DNA from: Mesotaenium endlicherianum | Taxonomy: Eukaryota; Streptophyta; Zygnematophyceae; Zygnematales; Mesotaeniaceae | Reading direction: 5' to 3' | Assembly: GCA_009602735.1 (NCBI GenBank) | Contig: WELA01001243.1 | Location: forward strand, 162,047-226,046 | DNA length: 64,000 nt | Shown here: positions 44,801-54,138 of the stretch, in pieces | Numbering within the stretch: position 1 is the stretch's first letter | Layout of the letters: each line of letters starts with the position of its first letter | The notes under the pieces: generated by a model | The model's database searches: none | The model's input: the letters and a program-made list of their open reading frames with translations, nothing else | Told to the model about the DNA's origin: nothing | Translations under genes and position numbers: made by a program

Positions 44801-45647
44801 GCTGCTCAGCACAGCAAACCACCCTCAGACTGATGGGCAGACTGAAAGAACTAACCGAGTTCTGCAGGAGGTGCTGAGAGCATATATTAACCAAAAACAA
44901 GATAATTGGGATGACCTGTTGCCTCAAATTCAGTTTGCGGTCAACAGTGCGGTGCACGCGTCAACGGGCAAAACTCCTTTTGAACTCAGCCTGGGTAGAG
45001 TCCCTAAGTCTCCTCTAGATGTGCTAGGGGAATCTTTAACTCACCCTGAAGGGATTGACAACCCGGTCTCCCTCCAGTTAACTCAGGAGTTTGCTGACAC
45101 CCTGTCAGAAGTCCAACGAAACTTGCACACGGCCCAAGAAAACCAACAAAAATACGCTAATCAACACCGTCGGGAACTGACATTTTCCAAGGGGGATTTA
45201 GTCAAACTGCATTCTCAGCACCTGTACCTCCCTGGTGTGGTCAAGAAAAAGCTTGGCCCTGTCTGGGTCGGTCCATATTCGGTGGTCCGTCGTGTCGGTC
45301 AGAATGCTTACAAACTGAACATGTCAGCTGAATACAAGGGGCACCCGGTCTTTAATGTCTCCTTCCTGGAACCGTACATCAAAGGTGATACACTGTTCAC
45401 AGGTCGGTTCCCTGTCCAACCGGGACCGGTCCCCGCTGTCCGGGACGGCGACCCTGAGGAATATGAGGTCGATGAGATTTTAGACGCTCGCTCGGTCCGT
45501 CGATCGTCTAAATATGTCATGAAATACCTCATTCGATGGAAGGGTTACGATGCCTCTGGGGACACTTGGGAGTTTAAGGACCACTTGACCAATGCCAAAG
45601 GGGCGTTGACACGGTTCCACCTTCGGGCCGCTGGAGTCCCTCCATAA
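41844..45647 (+). CDS. Family A Pol: protease, RT, RNase H, integrase, chromodomain
   Basis: Expressed most likely as a Gag-Pol fusion by -1 frameshift; the first in-frame ATG is 41931 (1238 residues from there, numbers below). Protease [10 protein letters not shown] (74-83, active Asp 76) and LVLGRSWL (148-155). RT from about 300 to 480: [45 protein letters not shown], and active site VFLDD (439-443). RNase H about 570-700 ([26 protein letters not shown]). Integrase: HHCC ([11 protein letters not shown] ... CDQCQRN), then core Asp in MDWVVSL, Asp in SDRDSKFTS, Glu in TDGQTERTN. Chromodomain near 1170-1225 ([34 protein letters not shown]). All catalytic residues are present. The chromodomain is thought to guide integration to marked chromatin. 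Confidence 0.95.
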   Translation, partial: RQQQSVIQSTDCEDARDSESSLAALVAGIMGPAELDSLCMPDNQIKETISNIDVQRVHTLDALVPPDVQHFFATSGEQCESQEKTVPPILLHCMIAGRKVRAFVDGGASHTFIHKDLVKRLRLPTVTQGNRKIFLGDASSIPGGVITKPIEVQLGSGIAVLTETLTFEVLNTGFYDLVLGRSWLNRHQAEVCWSRGTVKVRGASDGQTDLAPTSALPLVLCGWQMKEKKRLPEGCKLLNAMEFVKSWNQKEDRMFCLLLREVPPQPEEVVEKKVHPPEHPTAANIVAQYTDVFNMPPGLPPKREVDHRIDLLPGSQPPWQRTYGLSYLESEELKTQIAELEENGYISPSKSPYGAPILFVKKKDGSMRMCVDYRALNRITVKNKYALPRIEDLLDTLSGAKVFSKIDLKSGYHQIRIAEGDEHKTAFRTRYGHYEFNVMPFGLTNAPATFMGAMNDIFRPYLDKFVQVFLDDILIFSKDEAQHTEHLKKVLDTLRKNHLYAKMSKCDFFKESIEFLGHVVSKEGISVDPKKVQTIRDWPVPQSVSEVRSFLGLANYYRRFIENYSTKASKLTDLTKKDIGYVWGEEQQAAFQTLKDALCSAPVLAVYDPSKPVQVVTDASDFAMGAILLQPADKTTKDGKVRQEWHPVLYESMKFNPAEINYSVHDKELLAIIHVLKQWRAYLHGKAFKVITDHLALTHFQKKSKLSRRENRWSQMLEQFQVQIDYKPGKLNPADALSRRPDLQERNFSQHAVDKVLCALTSLKVKKSFLEQLRKAYLSDPTFEPSPTTGMCRATALGYKLKGGVWVTETTSGRLKLVIPNNLEIRSLLLSQAHDSLLGGHLGQAKTVGKLAKHYHWEGLPREVLKYVKSCDQCQRNKSRHTPPGGLLQPLPIPAGRWETISMDWVVSLPRTANGHDSILVVVDKLTKMVIFIPTTVKVTALETARQFYNHVVCQHGLPSNIISDRDSKFTSKFWRALMGLMGVKQLLSTANHPQTDGQTERTNRVLQEVLRAYINQKQDNWDDLLPQIQFAVNSAVHASTGKTPFELSLGRVPKSPLDVLGESLTHPEGIDNPVSLQLTQEFADTLSEVQRNLHTAQENQQKYANQHRRELTFSKGDLVKLHSQHLYLPGVVKKKLGPVWVGPYSVVRRVGQNAYKLNMSAEYKGHPVFNVSFLEPYIKGDTLFTGRFPVQPGPVPAVRDGDPEEYEVDEILDARSVRRSSKYVMKYLIRWKGYDASGDTWEFKDHLTNAKGALTRFHLRAAGVPP

Positions 45648-45697
45648 CTGTCATTTCAGTTGACACGGGAAGGTGACAGGCGGTCCTGTCTCCATTT

Positions 45698-45740
45698 AAG
45701 TTGGAGGGGAAAATATATGACAGTTAGTGAGCGAGAGCGA
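45698..45740 (+). promoter_or_regulatory. Internal PPT copy and TATA-like box before ORF3
   Basis: AAGTTGGAGGGGA (45698-45710) repeats the terminal PPT core (47692-47704) 2 kb upstream. A GATAAAAACA word near 45740 sits about 70 bp before the putative donor. A promoter for ORF3 is inferred only. Confidence 0.4.
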
Positions 45741-45810
45741 TAAAAACACACTCATACGTTTATGTGTAGCGCATCGCAACTACGTCAACTTTTAGCAATC
45801 ATCCTGTAAG

Positions 45811-45913
45811 GTAAACAGCAGCGAAGCCACTATACTAAATACTAACATACTTCCTGCAATCCCTATGACAAAGGTCCATATCCTACTAACTTGTGCCCTG
45901 GTTACATGTGCAG
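45811..45913 (+). other. Putative 103-bp intron upstream of ORF3
   Basis: Donor TGTAAG|GTAAAC, perfect branch-point word TACTAAC (45884-45890), acceptor ATGTGCAG|GATGGC. The branch adenosine is 24 nt from the intron end, and the ORF3 ATG starts one base into the exon. Confidence 0.6.
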
Positions 45914-45914
45914 G

Positions 45915-47591
45915 ATGGCGCCCACCACACAAAAGGAGGACAGAAAGCGCAAGGCAGAAGAAGCCAGGAGGACAATGGAGCAATACCAGAAGGAGCTGGC
46001 GGCGACGTCCCTCACCAGGAGAGAACAAGAAAGGGTCCGCAAACAACAAGAGGCGGCAGAAGAGGCACAGAGGAAGAAGGATCAGGAAGCGGAAAACCTC
46101 AGGAAGGCTGAGGAGGAGAGACAGAAGAAACAGCAAGAAGAAGCGGCAGCGGCAGAAGAGGAGAAAAGAAAAAAGATTGAAGCGGACAGACAGAAGAGCT
46201 TGGCCACTTACAGGTATACTGTGGTGGGTGGCCAAAACTTCGATAACCTGAAGGAAGCATTGCTGGCAGCCCAGGAGATCAACAGGCTGGAACAGACAAC
46301 ACTGCTACAGAAGGAAGGAGCTACAGCACTGGACAGGTACATCGAGACACACACCGGCGTGGTCCTTTACGAAGATTATGCTAAGATGGTGGGCTATACA
46401 GCAGAGCAGGCCCGGTATCTCGCAGATGATTCAGAGGACAAGCCGGTCCCCATACCGGGAATAGTGGGAGATCAGAGACTCATCCGGATGGTGAGCATGC
46501 GGCCCGATAGCTTTAAGGATACGGTATTCTACCTCACACTCCTGCCAGCTTACAATGAAGTTGAGAGAAGGAGCTGGGAGTACTTGGCCAGGGAAGCAGG
46601 ACAGCAGATGTTCTCTCCCCACTGGTTCCCGTGTAAACTGAGGAAGGCTGAGCACGGACCCCAGTACTACCAGCAGCCAACAGACTGGAGGTGGATGACC
46701 GTCACAAATAAGAAGCAGGAGTGTGACCGAGCCCAACCGGATGACTTCCACTATGGCCTAGACGGCTATCTCATCCTACCACCTCACATTGCCCCTTGGG
46801 ACCCCAGGCTGAATGGATGCCTGAGCAATATGAATGCAGAGACCAAGGAACATAGGAGGAGGGGAAGAGACTACTTCTCTAAGGGAAAGCATGCCTTTGT
46901 CAAATGGGCAAAGAATGCAGGCCGGATAGATATCAGTAGGCTGAAGGCCAAGCAACCTCCAGCGCGCCCTAAGAAAGGGAGGTCGGTAGACTACTCCATG
47001 TCTACTAGGGAGCAGGACGACTTAGTGGACGAGACCCCTACTCTCTCCGAGGAGGAGGATGAGGAGGATGAGGAAGAAGAACAAGGCAGAGGAGAAGCAT
47101 CAGCAGCAGGTACTCAGGATACCCAGGGACAGGCAGTGGCACTTCCTAAAGAACCACGATCAGGTGTGTGGAATGTGATCCCCGTTATGGCGACAACTGG
47201 ACCCCGCGCTCGCTCCCCCAGCCCACCTGCCCAAGCAGGGGAAGAAGCTGATCTGACTGTACTGGGCAGCAGACACAGGCAGAAATCCCCAGAGGACAGG
47301 GGTGCCAGAAGAGGGACACGCGGGTGGGCCAGAGGTATGCCAGCCTCCCCCTCCGCTCAGGGGCATGTACCTCTAGCCAATGTATTTCAGCATCCTACTG
47401 GAATGCCTGTCTATGTGGGAATCAACACCCAAATAGTTGAAGAGCAGGCCACCATCCTCCGTTCTCCTCGAGGGCCAACTTTAGAGCAAACAGGGTTCTT
47501 TAGAAGGCCAGCTGACAGACCTAGAGGGCTGTCCAGATCTAGGTCCAGATCTCCGTCCCCTGATCCTGAAGCCCCAGGAACCACCCCTTAA
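45915..47591 (+). CDS. Family A third ORF (ORF3), intact, 558 aa, unknown function
   Basis: Starts MAPTTQKEDRKRKAEEARR, one base after the predicted acceptor (an in-frame ATG lies 24 nt upstream inside the putative intron). Residues 1-95: charged coiled coil rich in Lys, Arg, Glu and Gln. About 98-350: conserved core (YRYTVVGGQNFDNLKEALLA, LDRYIETHTGVVLYEDYAKM, IPGIVGDQRLIRMVSM, YNEVERRSWEYLA, HWFPCKLRK, PTDWRWMTVTN, LPPHIAPWDPRLNGCLSNM, YFSKGKHAFVKWAKN). About 380-405: Glu/Asp-rich. Near 480-515: GHVPLANVFQHPTGMPVYV. Tail: LSRSRSRSPSPDPEAP, RS-like. No signal peptide or membrane segment is seen, so it is not a classical Env. It occupies the env position between pol and the PPT and recurs in at least four copies in this window. 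Possible roles, all guesses: RNA or chromatin binding, nuclear retention, or silencing escape. Confidence 0.85.
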   Translation: MAPTTQKEDRKRKAEEARRTMEQYQKELAATSLTRREQERVRKQQEAAEEAQRKKDQEAENLRKAEEERQKKQQEEAAAAEEEKRKKIEADRQKSLATYRYTVVGGQNFDNLKEALLAAQEINRLEQTTLLQKEGATALDRYIETHTGVVLYEDYAKMVGYTAEQARYLADDSEDKPVPIPGIVGDQRLIRMVSMRPDSFKDTVFYLTLLPAYNEVERRSWEYLAREAGQQMFSPHWFPCKLRKAEHGPQYYQQPTDWRWMTVTNKKQECDRAQPDDFHYGLDGYLILPPHIAPWDPRLNGCLSNMNAETKEHRRRGRDYFSKGKHAFVKWAKNAGRIDISRLKAKQPPARPKKGRSVDYSMSTREQDDLVDETPTLSEEEDEEDEEEEQGRGEASAAGTQDTQGQAVALPKEPRSGVWNVIPVMATTGPRARSPSPPAQAGEEADLTVLGSRHRQKSPEDRGARRGTRGWARGMPASPSAQGHVPLANVFQHPTGMPVYVGINTQIVEEQATILRSPRGPTLEQTGFFRRPADRPRGLSRSRSRSPSPDPEAPGTTP

Positions 47592-47669
47592 GGTGACAGG
47601 CTGAAAAGATAGTCAGTAAGGGAGGCTGGTCAGGGTCAGTTTCTTTATTTAAAGCTTTTGCAGTTTAAT

Positions 47670-47704
47670 GTTGTCGAGGCGACAACAAGTTAAGTTGGAG
47701 GGAT
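47670..47704 (+). other. Conserved hairpin and polypurine tract, nested element
   Basis: GTTGTCGAGGCGACAAC (47670-47686, 7-bp perfect stem, AGG loop), then AAGTTGGAGGGAT abutting the 3' LTR. Confidence 0.65.
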
Positions 47705-48423
47705 TGTAATGAATCAGTATATTAGTGGATATAATATTCATTTAAATATAATAGTTAATTAAGTTCAGCCTGCTGAACTTTAGTTAATAATCAGTCTGCT
47801 GGACTTTACATAATTATCAGTTTAATGACTCGGCCGAAAGCAGCAGGCTGAAGTCAACTTAAGTCAGCTTGCTGACACATTCTTTGACAGCCAGCTGACT
47901 TCCGTACTCGGTAGCAGCGAACTGCCTTGATATGCATCTAAGTGCGATATGCTAGATGAATGGCCAGATGACATCCCTATGATGGATGGCTATTCGGGAT
48001 GATGGGAGATGGCGGTGGATTTGGTTAACCGAGGTCCTACCAACGTGGTTAACTCCCGGGTAGGCGGTGCCATCGCACTGACCGTTGAACAGTAAACTCA
48101 TTCCATGTACATATGCTAGGCATTGCTCTCGAGTTCGGCATTCGGAAACGAGGCCAACTCTCTTGTACAGCTTACTGAGAGAGATCTGAATCCAAGGCGA
48201 GAAGCCATTGATACGCACTGTCTTCTAACCTTGCTTATGTATGAGTTTACTGATTTGCATTATTGATGCTAGTTTACTCTCATTTGACTGACGAGTAGTA
48301 TTCCCTGCTAGTGTATTGTCCTTTGCCGTTTAACGAGTTAACGGAAATACCATAAAGATTACTTGCTGATATAAAGATTTTTATTAATTGTTAATCGCCT
48401 ATTTGGTAAGTCGATTCATTTCA
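47705..48423 (+). repeat. Family A 3' LTR of the nested element
   Basis: 719 bp, TGTAATGAATC to GATTCATTTCA. Followed by the AAGCT duplication and the outer element's RT. Confidence 0.95.
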
Positions 48424-48428
48424 AAGCT

Positions 48429-49518
48429 AGTCCTTGATTCTCGGTAAAGCATACTTGTTCTTTACCGTACTTCTGTTCAGGGCTCTGTAATCCGCACACA
48501 TCCGCATACTGCCATCCTTTTTCCTAACAAATAGGATGGATGCGCCGTAAGGTGATTTACTGAGAGAAATATAACCATTTTCCTCAAGCTCTGCAATCTG
48601 TGTTTTCAACTCCTCGCTCTCCACATAAGACAAGCCATAAGTGCGTTGCCAGGGTGGCTGACTACCAGGTAATTAATCAATCCTATGATCTACTTCCCGC
48701 TTAGGGGGTAGTCCTGGAGGCATATTAAATACATCCGTGTATCGAGCAACAATTTTCGCAGCAGTAGGGTGCTCCGGAGGGCTTACCTTTTTCTCCACCA
48801 CTTCTTCAGGTTGAGGAGGTACCTCTCTTAGCAGCAGACATACTATTCTGTCTTCCTTCTGGTTCCAGCTAATGACGAACTCCATTGCATTCAGCAACTT
48901 GCATCCTTCTGGAAGCCTCTTGTTTTCCTTCATTTGCCATCCACACAGGACAAGAGGAAGAGCACTGGTGGGTGCCAAGTCAGTCTGCCCATCACTGGCT
49001 CCTCTCACTTTAACTGTACCTCTGCTCCAACACACTTCAGCTTGATGTCTATTAAGCCAGGACCTGCCTAGCACGAGATCATAAAAGCCAGTGTTGAGTA
49101 CCTCAAATGTAAGCGTTTCAGTTAGAACTGCAATGCCAGAACCTAACTGGACCTCAATAGGCTTGGTTATAACTCCTCCCGGGATACTTGAGGCATCTCC
49201 AAGGAATATTTTTCTATTCCCTTGGGTGACAGTAGGCAGCCTTAGCCGCTTAACTAAGTCCCTGTGGATAAAAGTATGTGACAACCCTCCGTCCACAAAT
49301 TCCCTCACCTTCCTACCTGCAATCATGCAATGCAGTAGGATAGGGGGGACTGTCTTTTCCTGACTTTCGCATTGTTCTCCTGACGTAGCAAAGAAATGTT
49401 GGACATCAGGTGGAACAAGAGCATCCAGAGTGTGCACTCTCTGGATGTCTATATTGCTGATGGTCTCCTTTATCTGGTTGTCAGGCATGCATGGTGAATC
49501 CAGTTCAGCAGGACCCAT
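48429..49518 (-). pseudogene. Outer family A pol, N-terminal third (protease and RT start)
   Basis: Protease FVDGGLSHTF (Ala to Ser-position change in the active-site loop: GGLS in place of GGAS), [12 protein letters not shown], then a TAA for the Leu of RIDLLPG near 48673. RT fingers continue ([40 protein letters not shown]) to the insertion point of the nested element. Clearly joins 36939-39577. Confidence 0.88.
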
Positions 49519-49586
49519 AACACCTGATACGAGGGCAGCTAGTGACGACTCACTATCTCTAGCATCCTCACAGTTAGTAGATTGGA

Positions 49587-50983
49587 TTATTGACTATTGC
49601 TGTCTTTTAAAGGCTGGTCTTTTCCCTCGACTTTTGGGAGGTGCTTGTCTGGACACTGCTCTTTGAAGTGACCTGGCTGCTGGCAATGGAAGCAAATCGA
49701 TTTTGCTGAGGCTGGTCTCGGCTTAGTCCTACCACCACCTCTTCCATAGCCGCCTCGAGGAAAACCACCTCTACCTCTAGACTGTATGGCATTATACTCA
49801 TGCTCATACCCATCACCCTGATCATCCTCAACCTGGTCTCCTTCAATTGCATCGTAGGAAACGTGGGGCTTTTTGACAATCTTAGACACCAAAGCATTAT
49901 TCTGGCGCTTGTGATTGAACTGCTCTTGATCCCAGGCGTCAGCATCCTGGATCAAGTCAGCCAGTTTCTCATACTTTTTCACAGCGAAATGACCAGAGAC
50001 TTCGGATTTCAAGCCATACCTGAAGTATGCTATCCTATACCGTTCTGGCAAGTCATCGCATTGATAGCTTTCTCCTGCTGGTTGATGACATCAAGCTTCT
50101 CATGCAACTTCTCGACAAACTCTACCCACGTAGGGTCACCGAGTTGCCGAGCCTTACGCTCTTCCTTCCAGTAAAGCCACCAGTCTACGGCACTGCCTTT
50201 CAGTAGCGCACCGGTGTGCTTGACCTTCTCGTAATCTTGCAGTTCTGGGTAGTTCTCCAGCCACTGCTCAACATCCGCGAGAAACTTGATCAGGTAATAT
50301 TTTCTGTTTCCCTCAGGATCATAGTCCTGGGGAGGTTTCGGCTTGGGCTTACTAGGCCCTCGGCCACCACCACTAGTGGTTTGAGATCCCAGTTGGTCTC
50401 TGTCCCGCAGTAGGGACATTATGATTCTTTGGTCCTCTCGTTGGGACTGATACATGGTCGCCATTTGCGACTGCATTTGAACGAACAATGCTCCGAAGTC
50501 TACACTCTGGGGTGGTAGTCTAGCAAATGCAGCAGCAGCATTGGCATCTACTCGCTGAGTAGTGTCCTCAACAGTCCCTCTCGCTCCTGCAGCAGCAATT
50601 CCTGCCGCATTCAGCCGGTCACGTATTTGACCTAGGGGTACATTGAGTTGTACAGCTGGAGGTGGGTTCAGAACATTGGCCCTTGTTGCCATAAGTTCTT
50701 CAACAGTGCGCTCGTCAGCTGGCTGTCCTTCCCTCCTTTCTGTATCTTCAGCAGCCTTTGCTAATTTTTCAGCTAATTTGGCTCTCTCCTCCTCAGCTTG
50801 CTGTGCTACGACTGCGGCAATAGCAGCTGCCTCATCTGCAGCCTCTCTAGCTGCAGTATTTGCCACTGCTTCAGAATAGGTACGGGTTCCCGCTACATGG
50901 CTTTCCGCCTAGTTTTCGACATTCTCGTTATCCTGGTTCTCCATGTCTCGGGAGTTGCTAGTTTGAGACCTTGTCCTTACCAT
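49587..50983 (-). pseudogene. Outer family A gag
   Basis: Starts at 50983 as in the intact copy. A TAG replaces a Gln codon after NVEN near 50910, a deletion of about 90-100 bp with frame change lies near 50045 (just before [12 protein letters not shown]), and the CCHC knuckle CFHCQQPGHFKEQC is kept near the end. The CCTTTAAAAGACAG slippery context is conserved at about 49599-49612. Confidence 0.88.
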
Positions 50984-51004
50984 ACAATGAAGACTGTGAT
51001 AACT

Positions 51005-51016
51005 GCTCCGATACCA
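51005..51016 (-). other. Primer-binding site, outer element
   Basis: TGGTATCGGAGC on minus, one base inside the 5' LTR. Confidence 0.85.
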
Positions 51017-51017
51017 C

Positions 51018-51765
51018 TGAAATGAATCGACTTACCAAATAGGCGATTAACAATTAATAAAAATCTTTGTATCAGCAAGTAATCTTTACGGATTTTTCGT
51101 TAACTGATTAAACGGCAAAAGAACAATACACTAGCAGTGAATAATACTCGTAAGTCATATGCGAGTAGACCAGCATCAATCATGCAATCAATAAATTCAT
51201 ACATAAGCAAGGTTAGAAGACAGTGCGTATCAATGGCTTCTCGCCTTGGATTCAGATCTCTCTCAGTAAGCTGTACAAGAGAGTTGGCCTCGTTTCCGAA
51301 TGCCAAACTCGAGAGCAATGCCTAGCATATGTACATGGAATGAGTTTACTGTTCAACGGCCAGTGCGATGGCATTGCCTACCCGAGAGTTAACCACGTTG
51401 GTAGGACCTCGATTAACCAAATCCACCGCCATCTCCCATCATCCCGAATCGCCATCTATCATACGGATGTCATCTGGCCATTCATCTAGCATACCACACT
51501 TACATGCATATCGAGGCAGTCGCTGCTACCGAGTACGGAAGTCAGCTGGCTGTCAAAGAATGTGNCAGCAAGCTGACTTAAGCTGACTTCAGCCTGCTGC
51601 TTTGGGCTGAGTCATTAAACTGATATTAAATATAAAGTCCAGCAGACTGATTATTAACTAGAGTTCAGCAGGCTGAACTTATTTAACTAGNGTTCAGCAG
51701 GCTGAACTTATTTGACTGTTATATTTAAATGAATATTATATCAACCAGTATACTGATTCATTACA
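51018..51765 (-). repeat. Family A 5' LTR of the outer element
   Basis: 748 bp. Two Ns. The second (51691) separates two copies of a 24-25-bp stretch (GTTCAGCAGGCTGAACTTAT plus TT), which explains the extra length and may be an assembly artefact. Confidence 0.9.
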
Positions 51766-51770
51766 CTTAG

Positions 51771-53543
51771 TGGTTGTATCGGGTCGACGTTGGAGCCGTG
51801 TGCCTGATTGCCTCGCACCATGGTTTCTTGATGTGTCTCTATAACAGCTTAGGACGACTTTGTCGACCCGCAAAAAAACTTGAGAGGCAGTTCAATCGCT
51901 ATAAGAGACTTGCTGAGTGCCTTATATAAAGTTTTGAGAGGAAACAAACCACAAGTTGGGCTTCCACCTTTAACTTAAGGTGATGATTATCAGCACAACA
52001 TATAGCACAATATAGTGTCGTGCCTAACCACGTCGAGATCGGGGCACGTGTGTTGATCTCCAACACGTGCGCCATTGGCCTGGTCGACTTGTCGGTGCAC
52101 CTTCGCACGTGGGTTGTCAAACTGGTCAATCACCAAGGATCGATTTCCGCACGTGTGTCGCTGGTTGGTTGCATGAGGGTAACCATCTATTGGTCATCCT
52201 GCACTAGCACAAGCTAGTTTGGGGGTAGAGTCTCTTAGAGTTTTCCACACCAAGTGTTATCTCCTAGTTCCTGTTTTTGGACTTCGCAATTCTTGCAGAA
52301 AGTTTTTTACTACTTAATTTTCTGGACACAGTATGACACAAGTGTCTACATTTTGATACGCTTTTGCCCAAGCTAAAGGATGTTGACCATAATTCACTTT
52401 GCAGAAAGCACGTCAAACAGGTTAAACAAGAAACTTCAGAATTCAGAGTAAATTGTCCACTAGGGTTTTGCTTAACTTTCAAAAGCCACAGCTTACAAAA
52501 ATCTGAATCTTACAGCACCTATGTCAATTTGATTAAGTCTTTTGCTCCTAGCCACACGCCTGCCAATTCTTTGTTGCATGCTGAACTTTCTCTTTTTTTT
52601 AATGAGGGTTACTCTTGCTAATCCTACTCTGTCATGTCCATTGTTGTCGAGTTCCTTTGGTGTCAAGATGTAGTAACAGAGGGTGGAGAGTGAATGACAG
52701 TTCGTAGTGGTTGGTTGGGTTAGAGTGGTAGATGAGGATGGTTAAGTCCATGTAGAGTGGTGGTGAACAATGAAATCCATGATCCGCTCATGAGGATCTG
52801 CTGTTCAGCAGCTGTGAGGCTCTCGCATCACGCGCACTATCCTCACCTCCACACGTGGTGCCGCCGCCCACACGTGTGGAGGTTAACCTTCAAGTTTGCT
52901 TGCCTTAAGGATTGGCTCGGGTACCCTGTGGGGTCCCCCACGGACTATTGCTAAGTCGTCACGTATAGTAGACAATCTCGACGATTATGCCCCCGGGATT
53001 GTTAGGGGATAGGGAGAGTAAGGGGTGAAGGGGAGGCGAATTAACGTTGACTTGAGACGTTGGAGTTCGTCCGTCCGTAGGTACGATTTGTGTGTACAGT
53101 AACGCGGTGACGCGTTATCCGTGTTAGGTAGCTCTTTTTTTTCTTCGTAGGCACTGGGCATAGGTTGTGACTCGTAAGGGCACGCTACTTAGGCCAAAAG
53201 CTAACTCCATTATGGCGTTACTTTTGTGTGTTTGTTGTACATGCTTTGAGTTGCTGATCTTTTTTACTACGTGACTTATTGATTGCTCTGCTGGTTATGC
53301 GTCAATGTTTGCCTCTCTTCGCTAGTAGGCCGCTTGTATTGCACTCCATTGAAGCATATTAAGAATGGATTGTATGCACTCTGGCTTGGCCATGACACAA
53401 GCTAATCGCTCACGTATTCCTCCGCGCTCCTAGAGTTAAATCCCGCATACATAGTAAACGCAAATACTAGTCCGCCCCAGCTCATCACATACAAAAGCTA
53501 ACTTTGCATACTACCCGGGTTAGAAGCTAGGAGCGGGTAGAAT
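51771..53543. other. Low-copy DNA with repeat D; no gene
   Basis: Apart from repeat D (52015-52505) there is no supported coding frame. The region is flanked by a retroelement on the left and a TRIM on the right. Confidence 0.4.
52015..52505 (+). repeat. Dispersed repeat D, copy 2
   Basis: Diverged partner of 14491-15017: GTGTCGTGCCTAAC start, CACACCAAGTGTTA-type and GCAGAAA-CACGTC middle, CCACAGCTTACAAAA end. Confidence 0.5.
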
Positions 53544-53682
53544 TGTAACGATCCGCCGCGTGGCCGGATGCGGCGAATGCGACACGTCGCGGATGCGACC
53601 GAAAGCTTCGATTTAAATTGTATAAGTACAATTGGTGCACGATCAAAGTACCTCAAATTACCTTTTCGTTCGTATCGCTACA
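53544..53682 (+). repeat. TRIM left LTR
   Basis: 139 bp, GC-rich first half with GGCCGGATGCGGCG and GACACGTCGCGGATGCGACC, AT-rich second half. Confidence 0.82.
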
Positions 53683-53683
53683 T

Positions 53684-53695
53684 TGGTACCGGAGC
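53684..53695 (+). other. TRIM primer-binding site
   Basis: TGGTACCGGAGC, iMet type with two changes. A tRNA T-arm-like word (GAGGGTTCAAATCCCGC, 53725-53741) follows about 30 nt downstream. Confidence 0.7.
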
Positions 53696-53879
53696 GCAAA
53701 CGTATGCAATCTTGTCCAAGAGACGAGGGTTCAAATCCCGCAGGGTGAAAAACTCGTCGATGGTACGACCGTACGGCGATCTTTGGATTGTACGAAGAAA
53801 GGACACTATCCCGAAACAACGTCCCTCGCGCCGCCGGGGCTTGAGTGCCCGGGACGTGCACACTTGTGGGTGGGAGGAT

Positions 53880-54018
53880 CGTAAAGATCCGCCGCGTGGC
53901 CGGATGCGGCGCGTGCGACACGTCGCGGATGCGACCGGAAGTATTGGTTTGAATTGTATAAGTGCAATTGGCGAGCGATCAAAATACCTCGACTTACCTT
54001 TTTGTTCGTATCGCTACA
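53880..54018 (+). repeat. TRIM right LTR
   Basis: 139 bp, about 85-88% alike to the left repeat by eye. The first base is C in place of T, so the terminal TG is lost. Confidence 0.8.
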
Positions 54019-54138
54019 AGTACTACCCGCGGAGCAGATCCCATGAGGGAATCCCACGGGGGTTTGTTGCTTGATTGCCTCTTTGTTCACTCTGAGACCG
54101 GTCTAGTAGGGAAACGGCGAAACGTCATGACCGGAGAC

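Larger units (their letters stand above)
39578..48423 (+). mobile_element. Nearly intact family A chromovirus, 8.85 kb, nested insertion
   Basis: LTRs at 39578-40349 and 47705-48423, PBS 40351-40362, PPT 47692-47704, and AAGCT duplications at 39573-39577 and 48424-48428. It lies in the opposite orientation inside the RT region of the outer element (the outer protein reads PRIKD | KLDTLFGAK across the site). All three ORFs (gag, pol, ORF3) are open, so it may be coding-competent. The LTRs differ by a 53-bp length change and several substitutions. Confidence 0.95.
34140..51765 (-). mobile_element. Family A chromovirus (minus), split by a nested copy of its own family
   Basis: LTRs at 34140-34858 (3') and 51018-51765 (5'), flanked by CTTGG / CTTAG. 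Without the nested element and its duplicated AAGCT the length is about 8.78 kb, close to the 8.85 kb of the insert. Its order on minus is PBS, gag (broken), pol (broken; interrupted inside RT at 39577/48424), intron, ORF3 (one stop), PPT, LTR. All three ORFs carry stops or frameshifts. Confidence 0.92.
53544..54018 (+). mobile_element. Terminal-repeat retrotransposon in miniature (TRIM), 475 bp
   Basis: Two direct repeats of 139 bp (53544-53682 and 53880-54018) enclose a 197-bp non-coding middle. The left repeat runs TGTAACGATCC to CGTATCGCTACA. One base after it comes TGGTACCGGAGC, 10 of 12 bases of the iMet PBS. The purine-rich GTGGGTGGGAGGAT lies just before the right repeat, as a PPT should. 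Sizes fit the TRIM class. No clear target-site duplication (AGAAT left, AGTAC right). It has no coding capacity, so mobilisation must come from elsewhere. Confidence 0.82.

Noticed and set aside
45915-47591. ORF3 as a retroviral envelope protein
   Set aside because: No signal peptide, transmembrane or fusion-like segment; it is charged, coiled-coil and RS-tailed.
53539-54023. Target-site duplication around the TRIM
   Set aside because: AGAAT and AGTAC match at only three of five positions.
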